In this document: positions 7,447 to 16,245 of the stretch, one piece after another
How the letters are laid out: the number at the start of each line of letters is the position of its first letter
Position numbering within the stretch: the first letter of the stretch is position 1
NCBI GenBank assembly: GCA_030448105.1
Contig: JAUJNP010000011.1
Span: forward strand, 17,021-81,020
DNA length: 64,000 bases
Direction of reading: 5' to 3'
Source: Acidimicrobiales bacterium
Lineage (GTDB): Bacteria; Actinomycetota; Acidimicrobiia; Acidimicrobiales; Iamiaceae
Made by a program: the position numbers and the translations under genes
Notes under the pieces: model-generated
The model's database searches: none
What the model was told of the DNA's origin: nothing
Seen by the model: the letters and a program-made list of their open reading frames with translations, nothing else

Positions 7447-8630
7447 AGGGTGGCCTCGGTGCCGAGGACGATGGTGGACATGGCCGACAGCACTCCGCCG
7501 CTGCCGTGGGCGACGGCCACCTCGGCGCCGTCGACCTGGCGGGGCCCGCACTCGCCTCGCAGCTGGCGGACTGCTTCGACCAGGAGGAAGATGCCGAACT
7601 GGCCTGGGTGGGTGTACGCCAGTCCCCCGCCCGACGTGTTGGTGGGCAGGGCTCCGCCCGGCCCGAGCACCCCGTCGGCCACGAAACCGCCGCCTTCGCC
7701 CTTCTCGCAGAAGCCGAGGTCCTCCAGCGCCAGGAGCACGGTGATGGTGAAGGAGTCGTAGAGCTGGGCGACGTCGACCTCGGCCGGGCTGATGCCGGCC
7801 AGGGCGAAGGCCTGCGGGCCCGACACCGCGCCGCCGGTGACGCACAGGTCGGGCATCTGGCTCACCATCGAGTGGGTGTGGCAGGTGCCGGCGCCGAGCA
7901 CGTAGGCGGGGGGGCGGGCCAGGTGGCGGGCCCGCTCGGCGCTGGCCAGCACCACCGCCCCGGCGCCGTCGGTGACCAGGCAGCAGTCCAGCTTGTGCAG
8001 CGGGGTGGCCTCCATCGGCGAGGCGAGGACGTCGTCGACGCTGATGGGGTCCTGGAGGCGGGCGCGAGGGTTGCCCGTCGCCCACTCGCGGGTGCTGACG
8101 GCGATGGCGGCGAGCTGCTCGGCGGTGGTGCCGTAGCGGGCCATGTGGCGGCTGGCGGCCAGGGCGTAGGCCCCCATCGGCATGCGCAGCCCGTAGGGCA
8201 GCTCCCATTCGGCCACAGGGGTGGCGGCGACCGCCTGGCGGGAGCGCCAACCGCCGGTGCCCCGCTTGTGGTCGGAGCGGGGCGTCGACGCGTAGACCGC
8301 GACGGCCACGTCGCAGAGACCGTGGGCGATGGCCGACGCCGCGTGCTCGACGTGGATCTCGAAGCTCGAGCCGCCCGTCTGGGTCGAGTCGGTCCAGCGG
8401 GGCGAGATCCCGAGCTGCTCGGCCAGCTCCATCGACGGCGCCCACCCGGGGCTGTTGTTGCACGCCACCCCGTCCACGTCGGCCAACGACAGGCCGGCGT
8501 CGCCGAGGGCGGCCTTGATCATGCGAGCCTCGAGGGCCCGCACCGAACCGTCGATCATGCCGGTGGGGCTCACCTCGTCGGCCACCCCCACTATCGCCGC
8601 CGCCCCCCGAAAGGCGCCCCGGTCGCTCAC
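7443..8630 (-). CDS. Thiolase-family protein (SCP-x / lipid-transfer type)
   Basis: Thiolase-fold enzyme, 395 aa, GTG start. The N-terminal region holds GMIDGSVRALEARMIKAALGDAGL and DGVACNNSPGW with a candidate nucleophile cysteine. The middle carries TQTGGSSFEIHVEHAASAIA, and the C terminus AQLYDSFTITVLLALEDLGFC, GGALPTNTSGGGLAYTHPGQ and VAVAHGSGGVLS, the glycine and histidine loops of SCP-x/Ltp-like thiolases. Coupled by a 4-bp overlap to a DUF35 partner, as in steroid side-chain aldolase or thiolase complexes, so it probably acts on an acyl-CoA intermediate as a two-subunit assembly. A cytochrome P450 is divergent from it across 81 bp, supporting a lipid or terpenoid catabolic role. Beta-ketothiolase versus retro-aldolase activity cannot be decided by reading. 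Confidence 0.88.
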   Translation of the reverse strand: MSDRGAFRGAAAIVGVADEVSPTGMIDGSVRALEARMIKAALGDAGLSLADVDGVACNNSPGWAPSMELAEQLGISPRWTDSTQTGGSSFEIHVEHAASAIAHGLCDVAVAVYASTPRSDHKRGTGGWRSRQAVAATPVAEWELPYGLRMPMGAYALAASRHMARYGTTAEQLAAIAVSTREWATGNPRARLQDPISVDDVLASPMEATPLHKLDCCLVTDGAGAVVLASAERARHLARPPAYVLGAGTCHTHSMVSQMPDLCVTGGAVSGPQAFALAGISPAEVDVAQLYDSFTITVLLALEDLGFCEKGEGGGFVADGVLGPGGALPTNTSGGGLAYTHPGQFGIFLLVEAVRQLRGECGPRQVDGAEVAVAHGSGGVLSAMSTIVLGTEATL

Positions 8631-8666
8631 CGCCGTTGTCTACCAGCCCTACCGACGGCGACAGAG

Positions 8667-8705
8667 TTGCACGACCCGTGCGAGATCCTCTTCCGCTCGT
8701 ATGAT
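8667..8705 (+). promoter_or_regulatory. P450 promoter with inverted repeat (leaderless type)
   Basis: TATGAT at 8700-8705 lies 6 nt before the P450 GTG at 8712, where transcription starting at the start codon would make a leaderless mRNA. Just upstream GCACG-ACC-CGTGC (8669-8681) is a short inverted repeat in the -35 zone and may be a regulator site. The assignment is by pattern only. Confidence 0.5.
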
Positions 8706-8711
8706 CCACCC

Positions 8712-9956
8712 GTGGCCGACGACCCGAGCACCTCCCCCGCTCCGAGCCCCAGCCTCAACCCCTTCGAGCCCGGCTTCTTCGAGGACCCCTACCCCCAGTA
8801 CGAAGCCATCCGCTCGACCGAGCCCGTGCACCGCACGGCGCTCGGGCCATGGCTGCTCACCCGGTGGGAGGACGTGCACACCGTCCTGCGCGACCCGTCC
8901 ACCAGCGTCGAGGTGGCCAACGCCACCGGCCCCACCAACCGCGGCGAGCTGCTCGCCTCCTTGTCGCCGGAGCGGGCCCAGCGCGGCACCAAGGCCATCC
9001 TCAACCTCGACCCGCCCGACCACACCCGGCTGCGGCGGCTGGTGTCCAAGGCGTTCACCCCCCGCACCGTCGAACGCCTGCGCCCCCGGGTCGACGCCCT
9101 GGTCGACGGGCTGCTCGACGAGGCCGCCACCGCCGAGGGCCCGGTGGACCTCATCGCCGCCCTCGCCTTCCCCCTCCCGTTCGCCGTGATCAGCGAGATG
9201 CTCGGCATGCCCGAGGGCGACACCGACCAGCTCCGGGAGTGGTCCCACACCCTCACCCAGGTGCTCGACCCGTTCCTGGCGATGAGCAACGCCGAGGCCA
9301 TCTTCGAGGCGTCCGACCGCATGAACGAGGTGGTCACCGCGGCCATCGAGTGGAAGCGGGGCCGGCCCGACGACGACGACCTCCTTGGCGCGCTCCTACG
9401 GGCCGAGGACCAGGGCGACGTGCTCTCCGAGCGTGAGCTGGTCGACAACGTGGTGCTCCTGTACCTGGCCGGCCACGAGACCACGGTGAACCTCATCGGC
9501 AACGGCATCGTGGCGCTGCTGCGTTGCCGGTCGCAGATGGAGCGGCTGGCCGCCGACCCCGGCCTCGACGCCTGCGCCGTCGACGAGCTGCTCCGCTACG
9601 ACAGCCCGGTGCAGTTCTCCCGCCGCATCGCCCTGCGCCCGCTCGACGTGGCCGGCCAGCGCATCGACCCCGGCGAGTTCGTGATGACCGGCCTGGGGGC
9701 GGCCAACCGCGACCCCGCCAAGTTCGGACCCGACGCCGACTCCCTGCGCCTCGACCGGCCCGACGCCAACCAGCACGTGTCCTTCGGCAGCGGCGTTCAC
9801 CACTGCCTGGGCGCGGCCCTGGCCCGGCTCGAGGGCAGGGCCGCCCTGGGCCGCCTCGTGCGGCGGTTCCCCGCCATGGAGCTGGCCGCCGATCCACCCT
9901 GGAACGGCCGCCTCATCCTGCGAGGCCTCGAACGGCTCGAGGTCCAGCTCGCCTGA
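8712..9956 (+). CDS. Cytochrome P450
   Basis: Haem-thiolate monooxygenase, 414 aa, soluble bacterial class. Visible landmarks in order: DPYPQYEAIR at the N terminus, HTRLRRLVSKAFTPRTVE (C-helix), the oxygen-binding I-helix motif AGHETT (about residues 253-258), the ExxR motif in VDELLRYDSPVQFSRR, and the haem loop FGSGVHHCLGAALARLEG with the proximal cysteine at about residue 365. No Tat or signal peptide. GTG 8712 follows a TATGAT box. Needs a ferredoxin and reductase, none of which lies nearby. Its divergence from the thiolase/DUF35 pair suggests hydroxylation of a lipid, sterol or terpenoid; the substrate is unknown. Confidence 0.95.
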   Translation: MADDPSTSPAPSPSLNPFEPGFFEDPYPQYEAIRSTEPVHRTALGPWLLTRWEDVHTVLRDPSTSVEVANATGPTNRGELLASLSPERAQRGTKAILNLDPPDHTRLRRLVSKAFTPRTVERLRPRVDALVDGLLDEAATAEGPVDLIAALAFPLPFAVISEMLGMPEGDTDQLREWSHTLTQVLDPFLAMSNAEAIFEASDRMNEVVTAAIEWKRGRPDDDDLLGALLRAEDQGDVLSERELVDNVVLLYLAGHETTVNLIGNGIVALLRCRSQMERLAADPGLDACAVDELLRYDSPVQFSRRIALRPLDVAGQRIDPGEFVMTGLGAANRDPAKFGPDADSLRLDRPDANQHVSFGSGVHHCLGAALARLEGRAALGRLVRRFPAMELAADPPWNGRLILRGLERLEVQLA

Positions 9957-10080
9957 CCCCGGGCGTGGGAAGCCGAGGTCGAAATTGGCCCGGTCAGCCC
10001 CCACTTTCGAGGTGGAATCGCGCCAAGAACGGGGCGGCTGGGCGACCCGCCGCAGATCGAGTTATCGGTCAGGAGCACCG

Positions 10081-10506
10081 ATGGGCGAACCTGGGGGGAT
10101 GTTCGAGGACCTGCTCGAGGGCAACCGGGACCACCAGCGCACGTTCTCGGGGGGCGATCTCCGGGCCGCGCCCACCCGGGCGCTGGCCGTGGTCACCTGT
10201 ATGGACTCCCGCATCGAGCCGCTGGCCGCGCTCGGGCTGGGCGTCGGGGAGGCGCACGTGGTGCGCATCGCGGGGGCCCGGTGCACGCCGGAGGTGGTGG
10301 CGTCTCTGCGCCTGGCCGTCAGCCGGCTCGGAGTGAACCGCATCGCGGTGGTCCGCCACACCGACTGCGCGGCGGGCTCCCCGGACCCCACCGGAGACCT
10401 GACCGCCGACCTCGAGCTCCTACGGAGCGACCGCGAGCTGGCCGGTGCGGCCGTGGGCGGCTTCGTCTACGACGTCGGCACCGGCGAGCTCCGGCCCGAG
10501 GGCTGA
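10081..10506 (+). CDS. Compact beta-carbonic anhydrase
   Basis: Zinc enzyme for CO2/bicarbonate interconversion, 141 aa, cytosolic. The zinc ligands and catalytic dyad are recognisable: CMDSR (Cys40, Asp42, Arg44), EAHVVRIAGA with the conserved glycine turn, and HTDCAA (His93, Cys96). The C terminus GGFVYDVGTGELRPEG matches the end of mycobacterial Rv1284-type enzymes. At 141 aa it is about 20 residues shorter than that relative: the stretch between HTDC and the final strand is reduced. The usual glycine after HTDC is alanine here. ATG 10081 has a CAGGAGC ribosome-binding site. Activity is likely but the shortened segment lies near the dimer interface. Confidence 0.85.
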   Translation: MGEPGGMFEDLLEGNRDHQRTFSGGDLRAAPTRALAVVTCMDSRIEPLAALGLGVGEAHVVRIAGARCTPEVVASLRLAVSRLGVNRIAVVRHTDCAAGSPDPTGDLTADLELLRSDRELAGAAVGGFVYDVGTGELRPEG

Positions 10507-10631
10507 CCGGTGACCGTTCTTCGTGCCGCACGAAGAAGCGGCCGCCGGCCGGCCGGTCCGCCTTCTGCGTGCGGATCACGCCCTGGACGGGCGTCTGGGG
10601 CACGAAGAACGACCGGGGCGGTGAGCGGGCG
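10507..10631 (+). promoter_or_regulatory. Leader with competing hairpins before the carboxypeptidase gene
   Basis: CGTTCTTCGTGCC (10515-10527) can pair with CACGAAGAA at 10529-10537, giving a 9-bp stem with a 3-nt loop at 10517-10537. It can instead pair with GGCACGAAGAACG at 10599-10611, giving 13 bp. The second pairing would enclose CGCCC/GGGCG (10579-10593). The two structures exclude each other, the layout of an attenuator or antiterminator. It may equally be two copies of an inverted repeat; no known riboswitch is recognised. Confidence 0.4.
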
Positions 10632-11599
10632 GTGACGGGCGGGCCCAGCGGGTACCGGCAGCCGGAGGAGTACAAGCGCCACGTGCGCGCCCTGCTCGAC
10701 CGGGTGGGCCGGCGGGCCGACGTGACCACCATCGGCCAGTCGGTGGAGCAGCGGCCGCTCCGGTCGATCACCGTGGCCGGGCCAGGACGCCGCCCGATCG
10801 TGACCGCCCCCTGGCCATGGCCATCGCCACCATCCACGGCTGCGAGGTGGTGGCCAGCGAGCTGGCCCTGCGGCTGCTGGAGAAGGCCTGCGTCGACGAG
10901 CCGACCGGAGCGGTGGCCGAGCTGCTGGAGGTGGCCGACCTGCGGATCGTCCCAGTGGTGAACCCCGACGGGCGGGCCCGGTCGCTGGCCAGCCTCGATG
11001 AGGGTGGGCTGCTCCGCCTGGCGCCCCGCCGCAACGCCCGCGGCGTGGACCTCAACCGCAACTGGCCGTTCCCGCAGGGCGTGCGCGACCACTGGTTACC
11101 CATCGCCGGCACCGGCGTGCGCCGCCTGCCCTGGTACCGGGGGCCGTCGCCGCTGTCGGAGCCCGAGACCCGGGCCATGGCCGACCTGGTCGACTCGCGC
11201 CCGCCCTTCGCCCTGCTCAACCTGCACTCCACCGGCCAGATCGTCACCTACCCGTGGAGCTCCAAGGAGGAGCCGCCCGACGACCGGGCCGGCTTCGAAG
11301 CCATGATCGCCGCCTTCGTCGCCCACCAGCCGACCTGGCAGTACCGCTCCAAGCAGAGCCGGGCGTGGTACCCGATCGTGGGCTCGTCCAACGACTGGTT
11401 CTACGACCGCCACGGGATCCTGGCCATCACGGTGGAGACAGGCGTGCCCGGCGGCAGCGTGAAGCGGGATCCCCGCAAGGCCCGGTACTTCTTCTGGTGG
11501 GCCAACCCCGCCGACCTCGAGGCCCACGTGGACAACGACGCCGACGCCTGCTTTGCCGCGCTGGTCGCGGCCCACACCTACCGCTACGGCGGAGGCTGA
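10632..11599 (+). CDS. M14-family zinc carboxypeptidase (one-base frameshift)
   Basis: Metallocarboxypeptidase, about 322 aa when repaired. Key residues are visible: HGCE (His and Glu zinc ligands) in ATIHGCEVVASELALRLLEK, NPDGRAR, the substrate-binding NARGVDLNRNWPFP, the third ligand in LLNLHSTGQIV, and the catalytic Glu in ILAITVETGVPGG. The N-terminal 58 codons (SGYRQPEEYKRHVRALLDRV...) are in one frame and the rest in another. The break is at about 10807, where GCCCCCTGG has five Cs and six would restore VTAPLAMAIATIHGCE, a typical strand before the zinc motif. This is most likely a lost homopolymer C. No signal peptide is visible, so it is probably cytosolic; it may trim peptidoglycan peptides or gamma-glutamyl peptides. 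Confidence 0.85.
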
Positions 11600-11873
11600 A
11601 TCCTCTGAGGCGGCTCCCGGTGGGCCAGCCACCAGGCCCGGATCTGCGCCAGCTTGGCGTCGAAATCGGGATCGGGCAGGAAACCGGTAGTCGTACGGGG
11701 CCCGCGCTCGATCTCGGCGCCCACGTGGCGGCTCGATCTCGGCGGCGCCACGCGCTCCTGGCGGCTCCAAGCCCGCCCCCCACCACCACGAGCGACCACT
11801 GGTCACCCCAGTGGCGCTCCTCGACCGAGGTCACTTCCTTCCACGTGAGGGTCCATCGCTGAAGAACAGCCAC
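11584..11873 (-). pseudogene. Possible short broken gene, unrecognised
   Basis: The minus strand starts plausibly with MAVLQRWTLTWKEVTSVEER, HWGDQWSLVVVGGG, and ends in another frame with FLPDPDFDAKLAQIRAWWLA, HREPPQRIQPPP. The two halves look like coding sequence, but a frame change is needed between about 11770 and 11700. I do not recognise a family. It could be one small gene with an indel, or decayed sequence. The 3' end overlaps the carboxypeptidase gene by 16 bp. Confidence 0.35.
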
Positions 11874-12002
11874 CCCCGGTGGTCACGCCCAGCTGGTTCA
11901 ACCGGGTGGCGGAGAGCGGGGCGATAGGGCGCTGCGAACGTTGACCGATAGACAGGACCCCAACCGAGCAGCACATGAGCCGGGTCATCCTCAGGAGGGC
12001 CA
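11874..12002. other. Gap with no gene seen
   Basis: About 130 bp between the possible broken gene and the tandem repeat. Local GC is lower than in the surrounding genes (for example TTGACCGATAGACAGG near 11940). No coding frame, tRNA or known motif recognised. Confidence 0.4.
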
Positions 12003-13772
12003 CGCATTGGAGCACCGCCAGCCGCCAGACCGGCCGGCTAATGATGTCTTGCGGTCCGTCACCACCGTCCATACCAGGTTGGTAGTCAGGGGCTCCCGAC
12101 ACCAACGTCCCCCCACCACCACGCCATTGGAGCACCTCCAGCCGCCAGACCGAAGGGCTGGCAGGGCCGTCACCAGGGCTAGTCCATACCAGGTGGTGCC
12201 GGGGTGCCGAGACACCAGGACCTCGCGGCGGGTCACCGGGCCGGCGAGGGCTGCCAGACCGGGGCGGGTGGCTCTCCCGTCGAGGTGGTGCCGGGGGTCA
12301 CCGATCCAGGCGGCCTCGTCCTTGCCGGCGGCGAGGGGCGTCGCCGGCGGCGAGGGCGTCGCCGTCGACCGGGTGGCGGTGGGGTCGACGCCGAACAGCT
12401 TGGCCGCGTTCAACCCCAGCACCTTCGCCTTCACCTCGGGGGTCAGGGCCGGGTAGCCGAAGCGCTGCTGGTACTCGGCGCTGATCTGGAACGCCCGGAA
12501 CGCCATGATCTGCGGCTGCGGGGAGCCGTACCAGATGGCGTCGGTGCCCCACAGCACCCTGTCCTCGCCCACCCGCGACAGCAGCTTGCCCAGGGCGTGG
12601 GCGGCTTCGTCGGGGCGGCTCATCACCTCGCGCCACGTGGTGCCGAGCTCGGCGTAGACGTTGGCGTTGGGCGGGATCCGGTGGTCGTCGAGCGCCCGGA
12701 GCAGGGTGTCGATCCCGACGGTGGCCGACGCCGGGTCGTACGGCCCCTCGGTGCGGTTGCGGTCGTAGGCGCCGTGGTAGGTGACGAAGCTCATGTCGGG
12801 GTAGCGGGCGGCCACGGCCACGAGATCCTCGGGGCCGTTGTGGGCCCGGTCGAACTCCAGGAGGGGCAGGCCCTTGTGGGCGCACATCACCCTGACGCCG
12901 GCCGCCCGGGCCCGCTCGATCACCGGGATGCCGATGGCGGGGTCCTCGAGCGAGTAGCCCTGACCGCCCGGGCCCCAGGCGGTGTACACCTTGAACGCCG
13001 CCACCCGCCCGGTGGCGGCCCGGGCGTCCATGTCGTCGAGGCGGGCGCCGAGGGGGCCGAAGTTGGGGGCGATCACGTTGTGGACCAGCACTCGGGGCGC
13101 CCCACCCTCGGCCAGGCGGCGGGCGAAGTCCTGGGTGCCGACGGCGTCGTCGAAGGGGACCGGCGTCGTCGGGACCCGAGTTGGGCACGTCCGAGAGCAT
13201 GGCGACGGTGGTGTCGCTGGCCAGGAAGAGGTCGTGCAGGTAGGCGGTGCGGCTGACGCACTCGATGGGGTCGGCCTCGGTGCAGCCGTCGGGCACGAGG
13301 CCCCGGATCATCGACTCGATGCGCGGGGCGTTGGCCCGCCACGGCCGGGCATGACGTGGTGGGTGTGCACGTCGAAGATGAACTCGCCCTGGTCACCGAG
13401 GGCCTCCTCGCAGGCGGGGGTGTCCTCGGGCTCCGGCACCTCGTAGCTCCCGCCGGGCTTGGTCGTTCCGGTGGTCGTCGAGCGGGATCGGCGCGCCGCC
13501 CGTCCACCGTCATCACCCGAAGCGCACGCCGCCAGATTGACCACGCCGAGCATGGCGGCCATGCCCCCGGCGGTCTGGAGGAAGCGGCGCCGGTCCATGC
13601 CGAGGCGGTCGGCGGCCTCGCCCGCCCGGATGAGCGCCTGGTGCACCACCATCCGGTCGTGCGCCGTCGGCGGGCGCGGCACGAACTCGCCGTTGGACAC
13701 CTCGCCGGGCACGAACGGCAGCGGCGGAGGGCGGTGCGCCTCGGCCCGCTCCCGGTCACTGCTGCCACCCAC
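11991..13772 (-). CDS. Tat-exported lipoprotein amidohydrolase (two frameshifts)
   Basis: Metal-dependent hydrolase of the amidohydrolase-2 (TIM-barrel) family. After a 55-residue leader containing the conserved VSNGEFVPRPPT comes a twin-arginine signal, MDRRRFLQTAGGMAAMLGVV, with lipobox LAAC. FIFDVHTHH provides the HxH metal site. Later pieces are DTTVAMLSDVPNSGPDDA, FVTYHGAYDRN, VYAELGTTW and VLWGTDAIWYGSPQPQI, the barrel strands with catalytic Asp. Frame changes occur at about 13349 (one C lost in GGCCCGTGG) and about 13183. The C terminus GPVTRREVLV-x-HPGTTW matches family members ending here, but the frame stays open into the repeat array until 11991, so the native stop (about 12185) may also have been lost. 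Confidence 0.8.
12003..12235. repeat. Two diverged copies of a ~110-bp direct repeat
   Basis: Unit 1 starts CATTGGAGCACCGCCAGCC at 12005 and unit 2 starts CATTGGAGCACCTCCAGCC at 12125, 120 bp apart. Both continue with GCCGCCAGACCG, a CCGTCACCA block, TCCATACCAGGT and a GACACCA block, with small gaps between. A shortened third echo (CTGCCAGACCGG, GAGGTGGTGCCGGGG) follows at about 12250-12290. The array lies directly after the amidohydrolase gene, whose open frame runs into it. Origin unknown. Confidence 0.7.
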
Positions 13773-13829
13773 CGTCCGCGACGGTACCCCTCCCCCGCCG
13801 CCGGGAACGGTCGGGTCGGGCCCCGAGTC

Positions 13830-14489
13830 TCAGCCCGAGCGCTTGCGGACGAAGACCTGGTTGGCGATGCGGGACCCGAGGGTGCGGTCGTAGCCGTCGA
13901 CGACCAGCACGAGCGGGCCGTCGAAGGGGTGCTTCTCCTTCACCTCCACGATCACGCCGGGCCGCATGCCGAGGGTGTCGAGGAAGGCGACGACCTGGGG
14001 GTCGGTCGAGCCGGGGACGGCCACCTCGGCCACATCACCCGGCTCGAGCGCGTACAGCGGCGGCATGGACGGGATGTCGGCGGTGAACGGCTCGGGGATG
14101 GGGAACCCGTGGGGGCAGGTCTGGGGCCGGTGCAGGGCCTGGTAGATCCGGTCCTCCACCTCCTGGGGCAGTTCGTGCTCGAAGGACCCCGCCAGGCGGT
14201 CGGCCTCGTTCCAGGCGTAACCCAACATGTCGGCCAGGAACCGCTCGACGATGCGGTGCCGGCGGATGGCCGCCACCGCCGCCATGCGCCCCCGGCTGGT
14301 CAGCTCCACCCCCCGGTAGGGGGTGTAGTCCACCAGGCCGCGGTCCGACAGCCGCTTGATGGTGGTGGTGGCCGTGCCGGGGCTCACGCCGAGGGAGTCG
14401 GCCAGGTCACCGGTGTGGGCCACGGGCACGTCGACGGTGAGGCGGTACACCGCCTTGAGCGCCTCGCGCTCGGACTTCGAGATCTCCAC
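13830..14489 (-). CDS. DtxR/IdeR/MntR-type metal-dependent repressor
   Basis: Iron- or manganese-responsive repressor of 219 aa with all three domains. The winged HTH spans residues 1-65 (HTGDLADSLGVSPGTATTTI, KRLSDRGLVDYTPYRGVELT). The dimerisation and metal-binding domain is about 66-140 (RHRIVERFLADMLGYAWNEA, then a Cys-Pro-His-Gly-x-Pro segment at the metal site). A C-terminal FeoA/SH3-like domain follows (VAFLDTLGMRPGVIVEV, GSRIANQVFVRK). The presence of the FeoA domain and Cys ligand favours the IdeR/DtxR class, but iron versus manganese is not settled by reading. GTG start at 14489. It follows ftsX on the same strand with about 85 bp between them and may have its own promoter. No metal-uptake gene lies adjacent. 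Confidence 0.9.
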   Translation of the reverse strand: MEISKSEREALKAVYRLTVDVPVAHTGDLADSLGVSPGTATTTIKRLSDRGLVDYTPYRGVELTSRGRMAAVAAIRRHRIVERFLADMLGYAWNEADRLAGSFEHELPQEVEDRIYQALHRPQTCPHGFPIPEPFTADIPSMPPLYALEPGDVAEVAVPGSTDPQVVAFLDTLGMRPGVIVEVKEKHPFDGPLVLVVDGYDRTLGSRIANQVFVRKRSG

Positions 14490-14573
14490 CGACCCGTTTT
14501 GGATGGGCCAAACCTACGTTTTGGCCAGTCGCGTGGTCAACGCGGCGGGCGTCCAGGCGCGGCCAGGCGCGAG

Positions 14574-15470
14574 CTACACATCGAGGAAGCGGCTGACGGC
14601 CAGGCCTGACCCCACCGCCCCCACCAACGCCCCCACGACGAGCAGCACGATGCCCGTGTTGAGGACGTCGGGCGACTCCACCAGGAAGTTCTGGAAGAAC
14701 TGGATCTCGTCGCTGTCCACCAGCTGGGTGGTCATGTAGTTGTTGTAGAGGTACAACACCGCCACCGAGATGGCTCCGCCCACGAGGCCCTGGATCAGCC
14801 CCTCCAGCATGAACGGGACGCGGATGAACCAGTTGGTGGCTCCCACCAGCTTCATCACCTCGATCTCCCGGCGCCGGGCGAACATGGCGGTGCGGATGGT
14901 GTTGAAGATGAGCAGGAGGGCGGCGGCCAGGGCGACGGCGCCGGCGATGATCACCCCGGCGTTGATCTTGCCGGTGATCTTCTGCAGGGCCTTGATCGTC
15001 TTGTCGGCGCTGACCACCTCCCGCACGCCCGCCTTGCGTCCGTAGGTCTGGCTGAGGGCCCGGGTGGCCTGGAAGTCGGGGTTCTCGGGCACCACCCGGT
15101 AGGAGGCGGGGAGGATCGCGGGGCTCACCGAGCCGATCATCTCGGGGGAGTCCTTGAACAGCTCCTTGAAGTCCTCGAAGGCCTGCTGCTGGTTGACGTA
15201 GAAGATCTTCTTGACCTCGGGGTTCTCCTCGAGCGACTTGCCGATGGCGGCCCGCTGGGCGGGCTCGATCTTGGGCTCCAGGAAGACGATGAGCTCGATG
15301 TTGCCCCGGAAGCGGCCGGAGGCGTTGGTGATGCCCTGGCGCACCAGGAAGGAGATGCCGACGAGGCTCAGCGACACCACCACCGTGAGGATGGACGCGA
15401 TCGTCAGCGTGAGGTTGCGCTTGAGGTTGAGCCCGGTCTCGCGGGCGATGTAGTTGACGTTCAGCGCCAT
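14574..15470 (-). CDS. ftsX: Cell-division ABC-like permease FtsX
   Basis: Membrane partner of FtsE that activates peptidoglycan hydrolases at the septum, 298 aa. The topology is standard: cytoplasmic N terminus, TM1 (TIASILTVVVSLSLVGISFL), a large extracytoplasmic loop of about 120 residues (IELIVFLEPKIEPAQRAAIG to KTIKALQKITGKI), then TM2-TM4 (AGVIIAGAVALAAALLLIFN; GGAISVAVLYLYN; GIVLLVVGALVGAVGSGLAV). The cytoplasmic loop TAMFARRREIEVMKLVGATN is the family signature that contacts FtsE. It begins 9 bp after ftsE, so the two are an operon. The usual smpB neighbour is not downstream; a DtxR-type regulator is. Confidence 0.96.
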   Translation of the reverse strand: MALNVNYIARETGLNLKRNLTLTIASILTVVVSLSLVGISFLVRQGITNASGRFRGNIELIVFLEPKIEPAQRAAIGKSLEENPEVKKIFYVNQQQAFEDFKELFKDSPEMIGSVSPAILPASYRVVPENPDFQATRALSQTYGRKAGVREVVSADKTIKALQKITGKINAGVIIAGAVALAAALLLIFNTIRTAMFARRREIEVMKLVGATNWFIRVPFMLEGLIQGLVGGAISVAVLYLYNNYMTTQLVDSDEIQFFQNFLVESPDVLNTGIVLLVVGALVGAVGSGLAVSRFLDV

Positions 15471-15479
15471 GGAGTAGGC

Positions 15480-16157
15480 CTATTCGTAGACGCCGCGGGC
15501 CTGGTCACGGATGATGGTGCCGCGGTCGAGCTCGATCACGCGGCGCCGCATGGTGTCGACGATGCTGCGGTCGTGGGTGGCCATCACCACGGTGGTGCCC
15601 GTGCGGTTGATGCGGTCCAGCAGGCGCATGATCCCCACCGAGGTGTTGGGGTCGAGGTTTCCGGTGGGCTCGTCGGCCAGGAGGATGAGCGGCCGGTTAA
15701 CGAACGCCCGGGCGATCGACACCCGCTGCTGCTCGCCCCCGGAGAGCTCCTCGGGGTAGTTGCGCTGCTTCTTGGCCAGGCCCACCAGTTCGAGGATGGC
15801 CGGCACCTGGGTCTTGATCACGTGCTTCGGGCGCCCGATCACCTCCAGGGCGAAGGCCACGTTCTCGTACACGGTCTTGTTGGAGAGCAGCTTGTAGTCC
15901 TGGAAGACGCAGCCGATGTTGCGGCGTAGGAACGGCACCTTCCACGCCGAGAGCTCGGCGATGTCCTTGCCGGCCACGTAGATGCGCCCCGCCTGAGGGC
16001 CCTCCTGCTTGTTCAGCAGGCGGATCATGGTGGACTTCCCCGACCCCGACGGGCCGACCAGGAACACGAACTCACCCTTGTCGATGTTGCAGCTGGCGTC
16101 CTTCAGGGCCACTACATCGCCCTTGTAGACCTTGGTGACGTTCTCGAGCTTGATCAT
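15480..16157 (-). CDS. ftsE: Cell-division ATP-binding protein FtsE
   Basis: ATPase of the FtsEX complex, 225 aa, the usual length. Motifs in order: [20 protein letters not shown], Walker [11 protein letters not shown]-loop VFQDYKLL, signature [15 protein letters not shown], Walker [13 protein letters not shown], and H-loop ATHD. All catalytic residues are present. The start at 16157 has no close upstream neighbour on the same strand: in many actinobacteria prfB is directly upstream, but here a divergent plus-strand membrane protein is inserted between them. Confidence 0.97.
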   Translation of the reverse strand: MIKLENVTKVYKGDVVALKDASCNIDKGEFVFLVGPSGSGKSTMIRLLNKQEGPQAGRIYVAGKDIAELSAWKVPFLRRNIGCVFQDYKLLSNKTVYENVAFALEVIGRPKHVIKTQVPAILELVGLAKKQRNYPEELSGGEQQRVSIARAFVNRPLILLADEPTGNLDPNTSVGIMRLLDRINRTGTTVVMATHDRSIVDTMRRRVIELDRGTIIRDQARGVYE

Positions 16158-16245
16158 GCCGGCGGCGACCTGGGTGAGAGCGCGGGGGACGGGCCAGAGC
16201 CGCCCATCGGAGGGTCGAAGATACCATCCGGTCCTGGCCGCCCCC

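Noticed and set aside
7092-9956. A very long plus-strand open frame covering the thiolase, the DUF35 gene and the P450
   Set aside because: Only the last 414 codons are the P450; the rest is an antisense reading of the thiolase/DUF35 genes, with no domains of its own.
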